A DNA stretch of 64,000 nt, taken from assembly GCF_020026455.1 (NCBI RefSeq), contig NZ_JAHHQJ010000006.1, forward strand, positions 62,001 through 126,000, written 5' to 3'. Below, piece by piece: positions 44,817 through 54,480 of this stretch. Positions within the stretch are counted from its first letter, which is position 1. The number at the start of each line of letters is the position of its first letter. The notes below the pieces were generated by a model, which saw only the letters and a program-made list of their open reading frames with translations, did no database searches and had not been told where the DNA came from. The translations under genes were made by a program, and so were the position numbers. This DNA comes from Alistipes sp. (GTDB lineage Bacteria > Bacteroidota > Bacteroidia > Bacteroidales > Rikenellaceae).

Positions 44817-45803
44817 CTACCCTGCCGGGGTCTCGGCCACGACCGCAGCACAGCGTTCGTAGAAATCGCGGGCCACGACAATGCGGATGGCCCGGTGGAG
44901 AATAGAGAATTCGAGCGGCGTATGTCCCAGCGGCTCCCCGTCGATCTCGACCGACACCTCGGGCGAAGATTCGATGCGGATGCGGCCGCCCCGCTCCTGG
45001 AGGATGTGGCGGATGCGGTAGATGCCGCCGTTGAACAGGTAGTGGAAGCGGAACAGCAGGTGCCAGAAGTGCACCGGGCGAATCAGCGACAGATCGAGCA
45101 TGCCATCGTCGGCCACGGCCGCCGGCAACTGCTGAATACCCCCGCCGTTGAACTTGCAGATGCCGATGGCGGCCGAGAGCAGCAGGTTGTTGTAGACCAG
45201 CCGGTCGTCGACCCAGACCTTGACGCCCGTGGACTTGTAGCGGAAGAAATTCTTCACCAGACACCACGTATAGCGCCAGCGGCTCCGGTGTCCCTTCTTT
45301 TTCAGGTGCGAGAGCTTGCGCACGACATGCGCGTCGAACCCCGCCCCGGCGACGTTGGCCATATAGCGGCTCTGGCGGTAGTGCGCTTCCTCGTAAGAGA
45401 CCACCCCTACATCCTGCAGGAAGGAATAACCCTCGCTGATGGCCTTCACGGCGTCCTGGTAGCGGTTCGAAATGCCGAACGTGCGGACCCAGTCGTTCCC
45501 CGTGCCCACGGCCACCACGGCCACGAGCACCTCGTCGGGGCGCACCTCCTGCTGGATGAACAATCCGTTCACCACCTCGTGCAGCGTCCCGTCGCCGCCC
45601 ACGACAATGATCCGGCGATAGCCTTCGCGCACGGCCGTGACGGTGAGCTCCGTAGCATGGAACTTATGCTCCGTGAAGACCGGTTCGCAGAGGATGTGGG
45701 CATCGCGCAGGTGTTTCGAAATCTGGGGAAAATGGTCGAGCCCGCGGCCGCTTCCGGCCACGGGATTGACGATAACGAACCATTTTCCGGAATCGGTCGC
45801 CAC
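44817..45803 (-). CDS. diacylglycerol/lipid kinase family protein (DagK-like catalytic fold)
   Basis: A 328-residue lipid kinase. It shows FVIVNPVAGSGRG at the N-terminus, the nucleotide-binding IIVVGGDGTLHEVVNGL and VAVGTGNDWVRTFG, then a second beta domain with VEIDGEPLGHTPLEF. It probably phosphorylates diacylglycerol or a related lipid (YegS/BmrU relatives). The start codon is GTG at 45803, seven bases after the pepD stop, and no ATG fits the family start better. Terminated at 44765-44804. Confidence 0.9.
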   Translation of the reverse strand: MATDSGKWFVIVNPVAGSGRGLDHFPQISKHLRDAHILCEPVFTEHKFHATELTVTAVREGYRRIIVVGGDGTLHEVVNGLFIQQEVRPDEVLVAVVAVGTGNDWVRTFGISNRYQDAVKAISEGYSFLQDVGVVSYEEAHYRQSRYMANVAGAGFDAHVVRKLSHLKKKGHRSRWRYTWCLVKNFFRYKSTGVKVWVDDRLVYNNLLLSAAIGICKFNGGGIQQLPAAVADDGMLDLSLIRPVHFWHLLFRFHYLFNGGIYRIRHILQERGGRIRIESSPEVSVEIDGEPLGHTPLEFSILHRAIRIVVARDFYERCAAVVAETPAG

Positions 45804-45810
45804 GCTGCGA

Positions 45811-47268
45811 TTATTTTTCGGGAATGTTACGCAACGTGTCGACCAGGAAGTCGTAGAACTTCCCGACCGAGGCGATCTCCACCTTCTCGTCGGGCGAGTG
45901 GGGATAGCAGATCGTCGGACCGAACGAAATCATGTCCAGATCGGGATAGGTGCTGCCGATGATGCCGCACTCCAGACCGGCGTGAATGGCCGTCACGGCG
46001 GGTTTCTGCCCGTAGAGCTCCTCGTAGGAGGCGGTCATTGCCTTCAGGATCGGCGACTCCATATTGGGATTCCAGCCGTTGTAGGCGCCCGTGAGTTCCG
46101 TCTTGGCCCCGGCCAGAGCGAAGAGGGCCGCGATGGCCTCGCCTAGCGCCTTCTTCTCGGTGTTGACCGAACTGCGCAGCAGGCACTGGAGTTTCACCGT
46201 CCGGCCGTCCGACACCACGCGTGCGAGGTTCGTCGATGTCTGCACCAGTCCGGGCATGGCCATCGACATGCGCTGCACCCCGTCGGGGCAAGCCACCACG
46301 GCCTTGATCAGCCGTCCGGCAACCTCCTCGGGCAGCATTTCGGCCGGCATTTCAACCTCCCCGACCTTGATCGACACAGCGTCCTCGATACCGGCATACT
46401 CGGCCCTTATGGTCTTTTCGTAGAGTTCCACCGCCCGGGCAAGCGCCTCGTAGTCCCCGGTCTTGACCAGCACCACGGCCTCGGCCTCGCGCGGAATGGC
46501 GTTGCGGAGACCGCCACCGTCCACCGAGGCCAGCAGCACGGCGCACGGCGCGGCATGGAGCAGACGGAATAACACCTTGTTGGCGTTGGCGCGCTGGCAG
46601 ACGATCTGAATGCCCGAATGGCCGCCCTTGAGCCCCTTGACACTGATCTTCGCTGCGGTATAACCGCTCGCGGGCGTCGGCACGGCCTTGTAGCCGAAGG
46701 TTATGTTGGCATCGAGTCCGCCGGCGCAGCCCACATAGAGCTCGCCCTCCTCCTCGGAGTCGAGGTTCAGCAGGATGTCGCCGTGCAGCAGACCCTTTTC
46801 CAGTCCGTTGGCTCCGTCCATGCCGGTCTCCTCGGTAGCCGTGAACAGGGCCTCCAGCGGTCCGTGCTCCAGCGTCCTATCCTCCAGCACCGCGAGGATC
46901 GCCGCCACGCCGATACCGTTGTCGGCGCCCAGCGTCGTGCCGTCGGCCGTCACCCAGTCGCCGTCGATGTAGGCATCGATGGGATCTTTCGTAAAATCGA
47001 ATATCTTGTCGTTGTTCTTCTGCGGAACCATGTCGAGGTGGGCCTGCAGGATCACACCCTTGCGATCCTCCATCCCCTTCGAGGCGGGTTTGCGAACGTA
47101 GACGTTGTGTGCCGCGTCCTCCTTGCATTCGAAGCCCTGCGCACGGGCGAAATCGAGAATATAGCGGCGAATCTCCTCCTCGTGGTACGAGGGGCGCGGG
47201 ATGCGAACGATCTCCGCGAAATGTTTCCAGACAAGCGCCGGTTTCAGCGCGACCAAATTACGGTCCAT
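45811..47268 (-). CDS. pepD: aminoacyl-histidine dipeptidase (cytosol non-specific dipeptidase)
   Basis: A 485-residue M20-family metallopeptidase that cleaves Xaa-His and other dipeptides. Zinc-site motifs are LQAHLDMVPQ (first His and Asp), TLGADNGIGVAAILAVLED (bridging Asp), FTATEETGMDGANGL (catalytic Glu and ligand Glu), LNLDSEEEGELYVGCAGG, and the C-terminal HAGLECGII with PTICYPHSPDE. It heads a two-gene operon with the lipid kinase. No clean TAnnTTTG box is upstream; the AT-rich 47270-47305 region is the likely promoter. Confidence 0.96.
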   Translation of the reverse strand: MDRNLVALKPALVWKHFAEIVRIPRPSYHEEEIRRYILDFARAQGFECKEDAAHNVYVRKPASKGMEDRKGVILQAHLDMVPQKNNDKIFDFTKDPIDAYIDGDWVTADGTTLGADNGIGVAAILAVLEDRTLEHGPLEALFTATEETGMDGANGLEKGLLHGDILLNLDSEEEGELYVGCAGGLDANITFGYKAVPTPASGYTAAKISVKGLKGGHSGIQIVCQRANANKVLFRLLHAAPCAVLLASVDGGGLRNAIPREAEAVVLVKTGDYEALARAVELYEKTIRAEYAGIEDAVSIKVGEVEMPAEMLPEEVAGRLIKAVVACPDGVQRMSMAMPGLVQTSTNLARVVSDGRTVKLQCLLRSSVNTEKKALGEAIAALFALAGAKTELTGAYNGWNPNMESPILKAMTASYEELYGQKPAVTAIHAGLECGIIGSTYPDLDMISFGPTICYPHSPDEKVEIASVGKFYDFLVDTLRNIPEK

Positions 47269-47307
47269 AATATCGAAGTTTAAATGTTATATACCTTATT
47301 AAAATCT

Positions 47308-47488
47308 TTCGGGCTTTCGGGCTCTCTTTCGGCCTCTCGGTCTTTCTTTCAGCCTTCCAAGTTCGCAAGTTCTCGGGCTCTCGGGCTCTCTTTCGGGCTC
47401 TCAAGTTCGCAAGTCCTCGGGCTCTCGGCCTTTCAAGTCGCCGGGGCTCCAACTTTTGGGCTCTCGGCCTTTCAAGTTCTCCGGCTCG
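47308..47488. repeat. CTCTCGGGCTTTC low-complexity repeat array
   Basis: In the 326-base gap between phoH and pepD, short blocks CTCTCGGGC, TTTCGGGCTCTC and CAAGTTCGCAAGT recur many times in mixed order, with the longest near-identical blocks about 45 bases apart (from 47358 and 47402). Periodicity is irregular and the array is not CRISPR-like. No gene is seen in the rest of the gap. Confidence 0.8.
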
Positions 47489-47594
47489 GCTCCGTCCCCT
47501 CCGCTGCCGGGCGGCAGCCGCCGCAAGCGACCAGTTCAAACGACCAGTTCACCGGAAAGGGAAACGGCCGCTCCGTCCCGGAGCACGGCGGGGG

Positions 47595-48566
47595 TCAATG
47601 CTCCCCGGTCCCTTCCGTTTCGGTTCCCCGGTCAAACGCCTCGACGATGTGTTTCACGAGCGGATGGCGAACGATGTCGCGTTTGTCGAACTCCACGATG
47701 CCGATGCCGTCGACTCCCCGCAGGATCTCCATCGTGCGCACCAGACCGCTGTCCGACTTGCGCGGCAGATCGATCTGCGTCACATCGCCCGTGACGATGA
47801 ACCGCGCATTGCGGCCCATGCGCGTCAGGAACATCTTGATCTGCGACAGAGTGGTGTTCTGCGCCTCGTCCAGAATGACGAAGGCGTTGTCCAGCGTGCG
47901 GCCGCGCATGTAGGCCAGCGGGGCGATCTGCACGGTCCCCTCCTCGAGGTACTTCTGGAGCTTGGCCGGCGGGATCATGTCATTCAGCGCGTCGTAGAGC
48001 GGTTGCAGGTAGGGGTCGAGTTTCTCCTTCAAGTCGCCGGGCAGGAATCCCAGCTTCTCGCCCGCCTCGACGGCCGGACGCGTGAGGATGATGCGCTTCA
48101 CCTGCCGCTCCTTCAGCGCACGGACGGCCAGTGCAATGGCCGTATAGGTCTTGCCCGAGCCCGCGGGACCCACGGCGAACAGCAGGTCGTTCCGGTCGTA
48201 GAGTTTGACGAGCCGCTGCTGGTTGACGGTCCGGGCGCGGACGATTGTGCCGTTGTTGCCGTAGACGATCACATCCTTGTCGACCGGAGCGTCGTCCGGC
48301 GCGATGCCGCCCGCGAAGCTCTGCTCGATGACCTCGGCCGAGACGTGCCCGTACTTGAGGTAGTAGGCCGCAAGCCCCTCCATGCGTTTGGCGAAGCGCT
48401 GCGTGTCGGCCTCCGGCCCGAGGACCTTGAGCGACTGTCCGCGCGCAACGATCTTCAGCGTGGGGTGCAGCGATTTGATCTGCTCGAGGTAGACGTTCTG
48501 CGCCCCGTATAATTCGCGGGGATCGACACCTTCGAGCGTGATTTCCTTTCCGACAGCTTCCGTCAT
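47595..48566 (-). CDS. PhoH-family ATPase (PhoH-like protein)
   Basis: A 323-residue cytoplasmic protein. An N-terminal KH-like part (about 1-85) is followed by the PhoH P-loop ATPase domain with Walker A GPAGSGKT (133-140), the LTRPAVEAGEKLGFLPGD signature and Walker B FVILDEAQNTT, then GDVTQIDLPR. Relatives act in RNA processing and ribosome-associated stress responses; the exact role is unsettled. The start at 48566 is chosen from the family; the frame extends upstream without support. It is last of three tightly spaced minus-strand genes. Confidence 0.95.
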   Translation of the reverse strand: MTEAVGKEITLEGVDPRELYGAQNVYLEQIKSLHPTLKIVARGQSLKVLGPEADTQRFAKRMEGLAAYYLKYGHVSAEVIEQSFAGGIAPDDAPVDKDVIVYGNNGTIVRARTVNQQRLVKLYDRNDLLFAVGPAGSGKTYTAIALAVRALKERQVKRIILTRPAVEAGEKLGFLPGDLKEKLDPYLQPLYDALNDMIPPAKLQKYLEEGTVQIAPLAYMRGRTLDNAFVILDEAQNTTLSQIKMFLTRMGRNARFIVTGDVTQIDLPRKSDSGLVRTMEILRGVDGIGIVEFDKRDIVRHPLVKHIVEAFDRGTETEGTGEH

Positions 48567-48573
48567 AGACCGA

Positions 48574-49173
48574 TCAGAATAAATAGCCGAAGCTGAGCGC
48601 CACGTTGTATGTACGGAGTTTGTCGAGCTGCCGCCCGTCGGGCAGCACCACATCGTGTTTTGAGCGGAACTGACCGTTGTAGCGCAGGTCGATCAGCAGG
48701 TGGCGCATCAGCACGATGCCCGCACCCACGGTGTACGACACCGAGGGACGCACGCGGCCGAAGTCCAGCAGGTCGCCGCCCGACTTCTGCTTGCAGTCGT
48801 TCATCACCGTGAAGACCGGGCCGACATAGATCCGCACGGGATTCAGCAGCCGCAGCGACGCCAGCACCGGAACGTCGATCGAGTTGGACTTGAGGTTGAC
48901 CTCGGGCTCGCCCTCGGGACGGATGCGGAGCCCTTGGCGGACGTAGAGTATCTGCGGCTCGATGGCAAAGGCTCCGAGGTTGATGGCCGTCGTGATACCG
49001 GCCTGCCAGCCCAGCTTGTCCTTCACGTCGGTGCTCTTCATGTTGGTCGAATAGTCGGGGATGTTGATACCCCCGATCACGCCCCACTCCACCCGGGCGC
49101 GGGGCCGTTGTGCGACGGCAACCGCCGCAACAAGCGTCAGAAAAACGGTTAGCAGAATTTTTCGCTGCATCAT
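48574..49173 (-). CDS. PorT-like outer-membrane beta-barrel protein
   Basis: A 199-residue exported protein. The signal peptide (about 1-21, cut after AVAVAQ) is followed by a small eight-stranded-type barrel: VEWGVIGGINIPDY, LGWQAGITTAINLGAFAIEPQILY, and a terminal strand ending SFGYLF with C-terminal Phe. PorT-type barrels occur widely in Bacteroidota; a role in type IX secretion is known only for PorT itself and is not implied here. It lies between the MFS transporter (gap 11) and phoH (gap 7). Confidence 0.85.
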   Translation of the reverse strand: MMQRKILLTVFLTLVAAVAVAQRPRARVEWGVIGGINIPDYSTNMKSTDVKDKLGWQAGITTAINLGAFAIEPQILYVRQGLRIRPEGEPEVNLKSNSIDVPVLASLRLLNPVRIYVGPVFTVMNDCKQKSGGDLLDFGRVRPSVSYTVGAGIVLMRHLLIDLRYNGQFRSKHDVVLPDGRQLDKLRTYNVALSFGYLF

Positions 49174-49184
49174 ATCATTCAATT

Positions 49185-50336
49185 TTAATTCCTTTTTCTC
49201 AATTTGACGGAGGCCCAGAGCATGTAGGCCACACACGCGGCGACGAAGAGCATGCCCAGGTGCGGGTTGCCCCAGGCGCGGATGATCGCCCCGCAGACGG
49301 GGCCCGAAACCGCCCCGGCCGCAATGGCCATGATCATCAGCCCGGCCACCTCGTTGGCATGCTCCGGCACGGCCTTGGTGGCCACGGCGTAGAACGTGGC
49401 GAAGACGCATGCCATGGCGAAGCCCAGCACTCCCACGGCGGCGTAGATCGCAGCCTCGTTGCGCACGAACAGCAGCGCCGCGCACAGCGCCAGCGCCCCG
49501 GTCATGTTCCAGGTCAGGTATTTCACGTCGGAAACCTTCACCAGCACCCATGCGCCGACCAGTGTCCCGACGATGCGGCAGGCGTAGAAGCCCGTGGTGG
49601 TGAGGATCGACGAGGGGTTGTCGATCAGCCGCACCGACAGGAAGCCGACACCCACGTCGGCGGCGATAAAGCACGCCACGCCCAGCACGGAGAGCAGCAC
49701 GACCTTGTTTTTCAACAGACGGAAGCAGTCGGACAACCCGGCAACACGCCCCGCCTGCGCGGGTTCCGGAACCGCCGTCAGCTGGAGCCAGACACCCCCG
49801 GCAACCGTGAGGGCCGCGTAGATCGGCAGCAGGAGCCGCCACGAACCCGTCGCGGCGATCAGCCCCGTGACGATGGGCGCCAGCAGCAGAAGCGACGTAT
49901 TGCGGAAGATCTGCCCGACGGTGAGGTAGCTGGTCATCCGCTCGCCGGGGACGATGGTCGCCAGCAGGGGGTTGACGGCCACCTGGATCGCCGTGTTGCC
50001 GATGCCCAGCAGGCCGAATCCCGCGAAATACCAACCCAGGGCACACTCCGCGCCGGCAGCATAGGGAAGCATCAGCCCCGCGACGGTGAATCCGTAGCCC
50101 AGAAGCGCCGTAGCCTTGCGGCCCCAGCGGTTCATCAGCGCCGCAACCGGAGTCGAGAGCACCAGAAACCACAGGAAAACCATCGTCGGCAGGAAACTCA
50201 CGGCAGCCTGCTGTTCGGGCGGAAATTCGGCCGCGATGCGGCCCGTGATCGGGGCCACCATATCGCAGAAGCCCATGATGAAGAAGCCTCCGAGCACGGG
50301 GCCGAGCAATCGTTTGTCTACTTTGTCTATACTCAT
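49185..50336 (-). CDS. MFS transporter
   Basis: A 383-residue inner-membrane protein with 12 predicted helices. The loop motif NRWGRKATALLGYG (residues about 67-80) is the MFS motif between helices 2 and 3, and FFIMGFCDMVAPITGRIA at the N-terminus resembles sugar permeases of the FHS type, so a sugar substrate is possible. The start at 50336 is supported by a -7 box 31 bases upstream. It heads a three-gene operon. Confidence 0.88.
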   Translation of the reverse strand: MSIDKVDKRLLGPVLGGFFIMGFCDMVAPITGRIAAEFPPEQQAAVSFLPTMVFLWFLVLSTPVAALMNRWGRKATALLGYGFTVAGLMLPYAAGAECALGWYFAGFGLLGIGNTAIQVAVNPLLATIVPGERMTSYLTVGQIFRNTSLLLLAPIVTGLIAATGSWRLLLPIYAALTVAGGVWLQLTAVPEPAQAGRVAGLSDCFRLLKNKVVLLSVLGVACFIAADVGVGFLSVRLIDNPSSILTTTGFYACRIVGTLVGAWVLVKVSDVKYLTWNMTGALALCAALLFVRNEAAIYAAVGVLGFAMACVFATFYAVATKAVPEHANEVAGLMIMAIAAGAVSGPVCGAIIRAWGNPHLGMLFVAACVAYMLWASVKLRKRN

Positions 50337-50366
50337 CCGAGACGTATTTTCGGGTTCCAAATTTTT

Positions 50367-50374
50367 CAAAGTTA
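50367..50374 (-). promoter_or_regulatory. -7 box for the MFS-OMP-phoH operon
   Basis: TAACTTTG on the minus strand, 31 bases before the MFS ATG. Confidence 0.6.
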
Positions 50375-50713
50375 CATTTTTTTCCGCAAAAATCGTGTTT
50401 CCGGCGGCGATTATTTCACAATCGCCCCGCTTCGCCGCGCGGCAGACACGGCCCAATAAACAAAAAACGTGCGAGATACGCAACGGCGGCAAAGCCTATC
50501 GCCGCAACGGGCCGGCCCGAACCGCCTGCCCGCCGCAGGGCCCATCCATTGGAACAGAGCGAAGATGCCGCCGCAGAAACCGCAAAGCCCAACCGCAAGG
50601 CCCCCGTAGTCGCCGCGGGACCGCCGCAAAACCCGCCCACAGAGCCGCAGCCCGCGAAAAAGCGGCCGACAAGCCGACAGATCGGTCCGTAGCGCGCGAA
50701 AACGCCCGCGGCG
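50375..50713. other. GC-rich intergenic region, no gene recognised
   Basis: Between the divergent MFS and antiporter promoters the sequence is rich in CCGCC/GGCGG words (CCGCAACGG, GCCGCAGAAACC) and has only Ala/Arg-rich shadow frames. No RNA gene or convincing hairpin is seen. Confidence 0.5.
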
Positions 50714-50745
50714 TTTGGCGGGAACCGCGGATTTTATTATATTTG
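50714..50745 (+). promoter_or_regulatory. complete Bacteroidota promoter for the antiporter gene
   Basis: A -33 TTTG (50714-50717) and a -7 TATATTTG (50738-50745) are separated by 20 bases, the consensus arrangement. The leader to the ATG at 50854 is about 100 bases. Confidence 0.75.
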
Positions 50746-50853
50746 GTGTCGCAACGGCACCTTTATCCGTCGGAACGCCCCGCACAACCGCGTTGGATTC
50801 GGTTTTGCGCCTCCGGCCTTCATGTGCCCCAGCCACAAAAACAACACGCACCC

Positions 50854-52947
50854 ATGCTGCTTTTCGCACACATAAACCTGACGCTGCCGCTCGAGGACCC
50901 GATCCTGAAATTCCTGCTGATCCTGGTCATCATCCTCGCGGCTCCGCTTCTGCTGAACAAACTCAAAATCCCCTATCTGCTGGGGCTGATCATCGCAGGC
51001 GCCGTGATCGGCCCCCACGGGCTCAACCTCGTGCTGCGCGACAGCAGCATCATCCTCTCGGGTACGGCCGGACTGCTATACATCATGTTCCTCTCGGGGC
51101 TGGACATGGACATGTCCGATTTCCGCCACAACAGTTGGCGCAGCCTCGTCTTCGGAGGCTACACCTTCTGCGTCCCGCTGATCTTCGGCATCCTGGCCGG
51201 CTATTACATCCTCGGATTCCCGATCTATTCGTCGATCCTGCTCGCAGGGCTGTTTGCCTCGCAGACGCTCATCGCCTACCCCATCGTCAGCAAACTGGGC
51301 ATAGCCCGCGACAAGGCCGTCACGATCGCCGTCGGCGGCACGGTCATCACCGACACGCTGGCCCTGCTGCTGCTCACCGTGATCGTCGGCATGGCCACGG
51401 GCAACGTCGACGACATGTTCTGGTGGCGGCTCGCAGGCTCCGTCTCGCTCTGCATCGCCATCATCGTCTTCCTCTTCCCGCTGCTGGCCCACTGGTTCTT
51501 CAAGCAGGTCAGCGACAACGTCTCGCAGTACATTTTCGTGTTGGCGATGGTCTTCCTCGGAGCCTACCTCGCCCATCTGGCCGGACTGGAACCGATCATC
51601 GGCGCATTCCTCTCGGGACTTGCACTCAACCGCCTGATTCCCCGCACCTCGCCGCTGATGAACCGCATCGAGTTCGTCGGCAACGCCATCTTCATCCCCT
51701 TCTTCCTGATCGGCGTAGGCATGCTGATCGACTACCGCGCCTTCTTCCGCGGCTGGGAGAGCCTCGAAGTGGCGGCCATCATGATCGTGCTGATCACGGT
51801 GGCCAAGTTCGTCGCCGCATGGCTCACGCAGAAGACCTTCCGCCTCTCGCCCGACCAGCGGACCGTCATCTTCGGCCTCAGCTCGGCCCACGTGGCCGCG
51901 ACGCTGGCCGCCGTGATGGTCGGCTACAACATCATCCTGGGACACACGCCCAACGGCGAACCGATCCGTCTCCTGAGCGAGAGCGTGCTCAACGGCACGA
52001 TCCTGATGATTCTGGCCACCTGCACCGTGTCGACCTTCGCCACGCAGCGCGGCGCCCACAACATCGCCATGCGCAGCTCGCAGGACTCCGAAGACAGGCA
52101 GTCGCGCCGGGAGGAACACATTCTGATCCCTGTGGCCGACGAACGCACGGCCGACGAACTGGTATGGCTGAGTTCGATGCTCAAGCGCGCCAAGGAACCC
52201 AACGGGCTCTATGCCCTGCACGCCATCGACAACCGGGTGGAGGACCCGAATGTCGAGAAACGCGCCCAGAAAATCCTCGACGCCGCAGCGACGGCCGCCG
52301 CCGCGGGCGACATCTACCTGCAGGAACTGATGCGCTACGACGTCAACATCTCGAACGCCATCGTCAGCGTGGTCCGCGAACGCAACATCACCGACATCGT
52401 GATGGGCATGCACCACGCCTCCCCGGCCGTGGCGGGACTGACCGGCATCCCCGGGGCTCCCTGGCCCGGCATCGGCAAGATGGCCGCCGACGTCCTGGCG
52501 CAGAGCAACGTCACGACCTTCATCTACCACCCCGTGCAGCCGCTGAACACCATCAAGCGCCACCTGATCGTCGTCCCCGAAAAGGCCGAGCAGGAGGCGG
52601 GATTCCAGATGTGGCAGCTCCGCATCCGTCGTCTGGCCGAAAACTCGGGGGCCCGAATCGTCGTATTCGCCCCGGAGGCGACGCTGCAATACCTTCGTCC
52701 CAAGGGCCGCAACCACCCGGCGAACATCGACTTCGTGCCCTTCGCACAGTGGGACGACCTGCCGTCGCTCGAACACGACATCCGCGCCGACGACTGCCTC
52801 TGGTTCGTCATGAGCCGCCGCGACCGCGTCTCCTACAACCCCGTGATGAGCCGCATCCCGGCCTACCTCGAACAATTCTTCTCCGGATACAGCTCCGTAC
52901 TGCTCTACCCCGTGCAGGCGGGCGACACCGAAAGCCGCTATATCTGA
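50854..52947 (+). CDS. CPA2-family cation:proton antiporter with C-terminal USP-like domain
   Basis: A 697-residue inner-membrane protein. Residues about 10-405 form a Na+/H+ exchanger (KefB/CPA2-type) domain of about 12-13 helices, with IPYLLGLIIAGAVIGPHGLN, the FASQTLIAYPIVSKLG region and GLEPIIGAFLSGLALNRLIP. Residues about 430-690 are soluble and cytoplasmic, resembling tandem universal-stress-protein-type domains (EEHILIPVADERTADELVW; later RHLIVVPEKAEQEAGF). It is expected to exchange Na+ or K+ for protons under regulation by the soluble part. No TrkA-N domain is seen. Start at 50854 is the first ATG that begins the hydrophobic domain. Confidence 0.92.
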   Translation: MLLFAHINLTLPLEDPILKFLLILVIILAAPLLLNKLKIPYLLGLIIAGAVIGPHGLNLVLRDSSIILSGTAGLLYIMFLSGLDMDMSDFRHNSWRSLVFGGYTFCVPLIFGILAGYYILGFPIYSSILLAGLFASQTLIAYPIVSKLGIARDKAVTIAVGGTVITDTLALLLLTVIVGMATGNVDDMFWWRLAGSVSLCIAIIVFLFPLLAHWFFKQVSDNVSQYIFVLAMVFLGAYLAHLAGLEPIIGAFLSGLALNRLIPRTSPLMNRIEFVGNAIFIPFFLIGVGMLIDYRAFFRGWESLEVAAIMIVLITVAKFVAAWLTQKTFRLSPDQRTVIFGLSSAHVAATLAAVMVGYNIILGHTPNGEPIRLLSESVLNGTILMILATCTVSTFATQRGAHNIAMRSSQDSEDRQSRREEHILIPVADERTADELVWLSSMLKRAKEPNGLYALHAIDNRVEDPNVEKRAQKILDAAATAAAAGDIYLQELMRYDVNISNAIVSVVRERNITDIVMGMHHASPAVAGLTGIPGAPWPGIGKMAADVLAQSNVTTFIYHPVQPLNTIKRHLIVVPEKAEQEAGFQMWQLRIRRLAENSGARIVVFAPEATLQYLRPKGRNHPANIDFVPFAQWDDLPSLEHDIRADDCLWFVMSRRDRVSYNPVMSRIPAYLEQFFSGYSSVLLYPVQAGDTESRYI

Positions 52948-52999
52948 CGCCCCGAAGTGTAAAATACGCGAAAAAATTTTCCCGCTCGCGGATTTGCGC

Positions 53000-53007
53000 T
53001 ATCTTTG
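53000..53007 (+). promoter_or_regulatory. -7 box for der
   Basis: TATCTTTG, followed by a leader of about 160 bases before the der ATG. The leader (53014-53175) contains CCTCCTCCGGGAGAGG-type inverted sequence but no known riboswitch. Confidence 0.65.
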
Positions 53008-53175
53008 CAAATAAATCCCGGCACCATTCCGGGCACAAAGCGCCACGGACCCTCCTCCGGGAGAGGTCCGGGAAGGAACCGGCCCCGTGAACGTGGCCAA
53101 AGACCGCGACATCGGTCGCCCGCATCCCGGAACAGAAGCAGACAACAAAACAAGAAAGAGATAAAACAAAATATT

Positions 53176-54480
53176 ATGAGCCTTGTAGCAATAGTGGGCC
53201 GTCCGAACGTCGGCAAAAGCACCCTCTTCAACCGCCTCGTGGGCGAACGGAAGGCTATCGTCGACGCGACGGCCGGAACCACCCGCGACCGCCATTACGG
53301 CAAGACCGACTGGAACGGCAAGGAGTTTTCCATCATCGACACGGGCGGGTACACCGTCAATTCGGAGGATATTTTCGAGGACGACATACGCCGTCAGGTC
53401 ATGCTGGCCATCGACGAGGCCGACGTGATACTCTTCCTCGTGGAGGTGCGCACCGGCATCACCGACCTCGACATGCTGATGGCCGACATCCTGCGCCGCA
53501 CCTCGAAGAAGGTGATCCTCGTCTGCAACAAGGTCGACAACAACGACCAGATCTACTCCTCGCACGAGTTCTACTCCCTGGGCCTGGGCGATCCCTACTG
53601 CATCTCGTCGATGTCGGGAAGCGGCACGGGCGACCTGATGGACGCCATTCTGGAGGCTCTGCCCGAAGAAACGACATCCGAGGAGGACGAGGACCTGCCC
53701 CACATCACCATCGTGGGGCGCCCCAACGTCGGCAAGTCGTCGCTCACGAACGCCCTGCTGGGCGAGGAGCGCAACATCGTGACCTCCATAGCCGGGACCA
53801 CCCGCGACTCGATCCATACCCGCTACAACAAGTTCGGCATGGATTTCTACCTCGTCGACACGGCCGGCATGCGCAAGAAGGGCAAGACGATGGAGGATCT
53901 CGAATTCTACTCGGTGATGCGCTCGATACGCGCCATCGAAAACTCGGACGTCTGCATCCTGATGATCGACGCCCAGCAGGGGCTCGAATCGCAGGACCTG
54001 AACATCCACAACCTGATCGTCCGCAACCGCAAGGGATGTGTGATCGTGGTCAACAAATGGGACCTGATCGAGAAGGACAGCAATACGATGAAGGAGTGGA
54101 TCGAGTTCCTCCGGAAGAAACTCGCCCCGTTCAACGACATTCCGATCATCTTCACCTCGGTGCTCAACAAGCAGCGCATCCTCGACGTCCTGCAGACCGC
54201 CATCCGCGTCCACCAGTCGCGCAAGCGCCGCATCCCGACCTCGGAGCTCAACGAGTACATGCTGCCGCTGATCGAGAACTACCCGCCCCCCGCAACCAAG
54301 GGCAAGTACATCAAAATCAAGTATGCGACCCAGCTCCCGACACCGACGCCGCAGTTCGCCTTCTTCGTCAACCTGCCGCAGTACATCAAGGAGCCCTACC
54401 GCCGCTTCCTCGAAAACAACATGCGCGACCACTGGGATTTTTCGGGAGTCCCGATGCAGATTTACTTCCGACAGAAGTAG
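53176..54480 (+). CDS. der: ribosome biogenesis GTPase Der
   Basis: A 434-residue double-GTPase needed for 50S subunit maturation. Two G domains are seen in order: the first with GRPNVGKS at residues 8-15, DTGGY and NKVD; the second with GRPNVGKSSLTNALLG near 180-195, DTAGMRKKGK and NKWD. A C-terminal KH-like domain ends FSGVPMQIYFRQK. The start at 53176 (MSLVAIVGRPNVGKS) is the family start. The last bases of this gene are duplicated downstream. Confidence 0.98.
   Translation: MSLVAIVGRPNVGKSTLFNRLVGERKAIVDATAGTTRDRHYGKTDWNGKEFSIIDTGGYTVNSEDIFEDDIRRQVMLAIDEADVILFLVEVRTGITDLDMLMADILRRTSKKVILVCNKVDNNDQIYSSHEFYSLGLGDPYCISSMSGSGTGDLMDAILEALPEETTSEEDEDLPHITIVGRPNVGKSSLTNALLGEERNIVTSIAGTTRDSIHTRYNKFGMDFYLVDTAGMRKKGKTMEDLEFYSVMRSIRAIENSDVCILMIDAQQGLESQDLNIHNLIVRNRKGCVIVVNKWDLIEKDSNTMKEWIEFLRKKLAPFNDIPIIFTSVLNKQRILDVLQTAIRVHQSRKRRIPTSELNEYMLPLIENYPPPATKGKYIKIKYATQLPTPTPQFAFFVNLPQYIKEPYRRFLENNMRDHWDFSGVPMQIYFRQK

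Noticed and set aside
47308..47488. Possible CRISPR array
   Set aside because: Units are irregular, spacers are not unique, and no cas genes are in the window.
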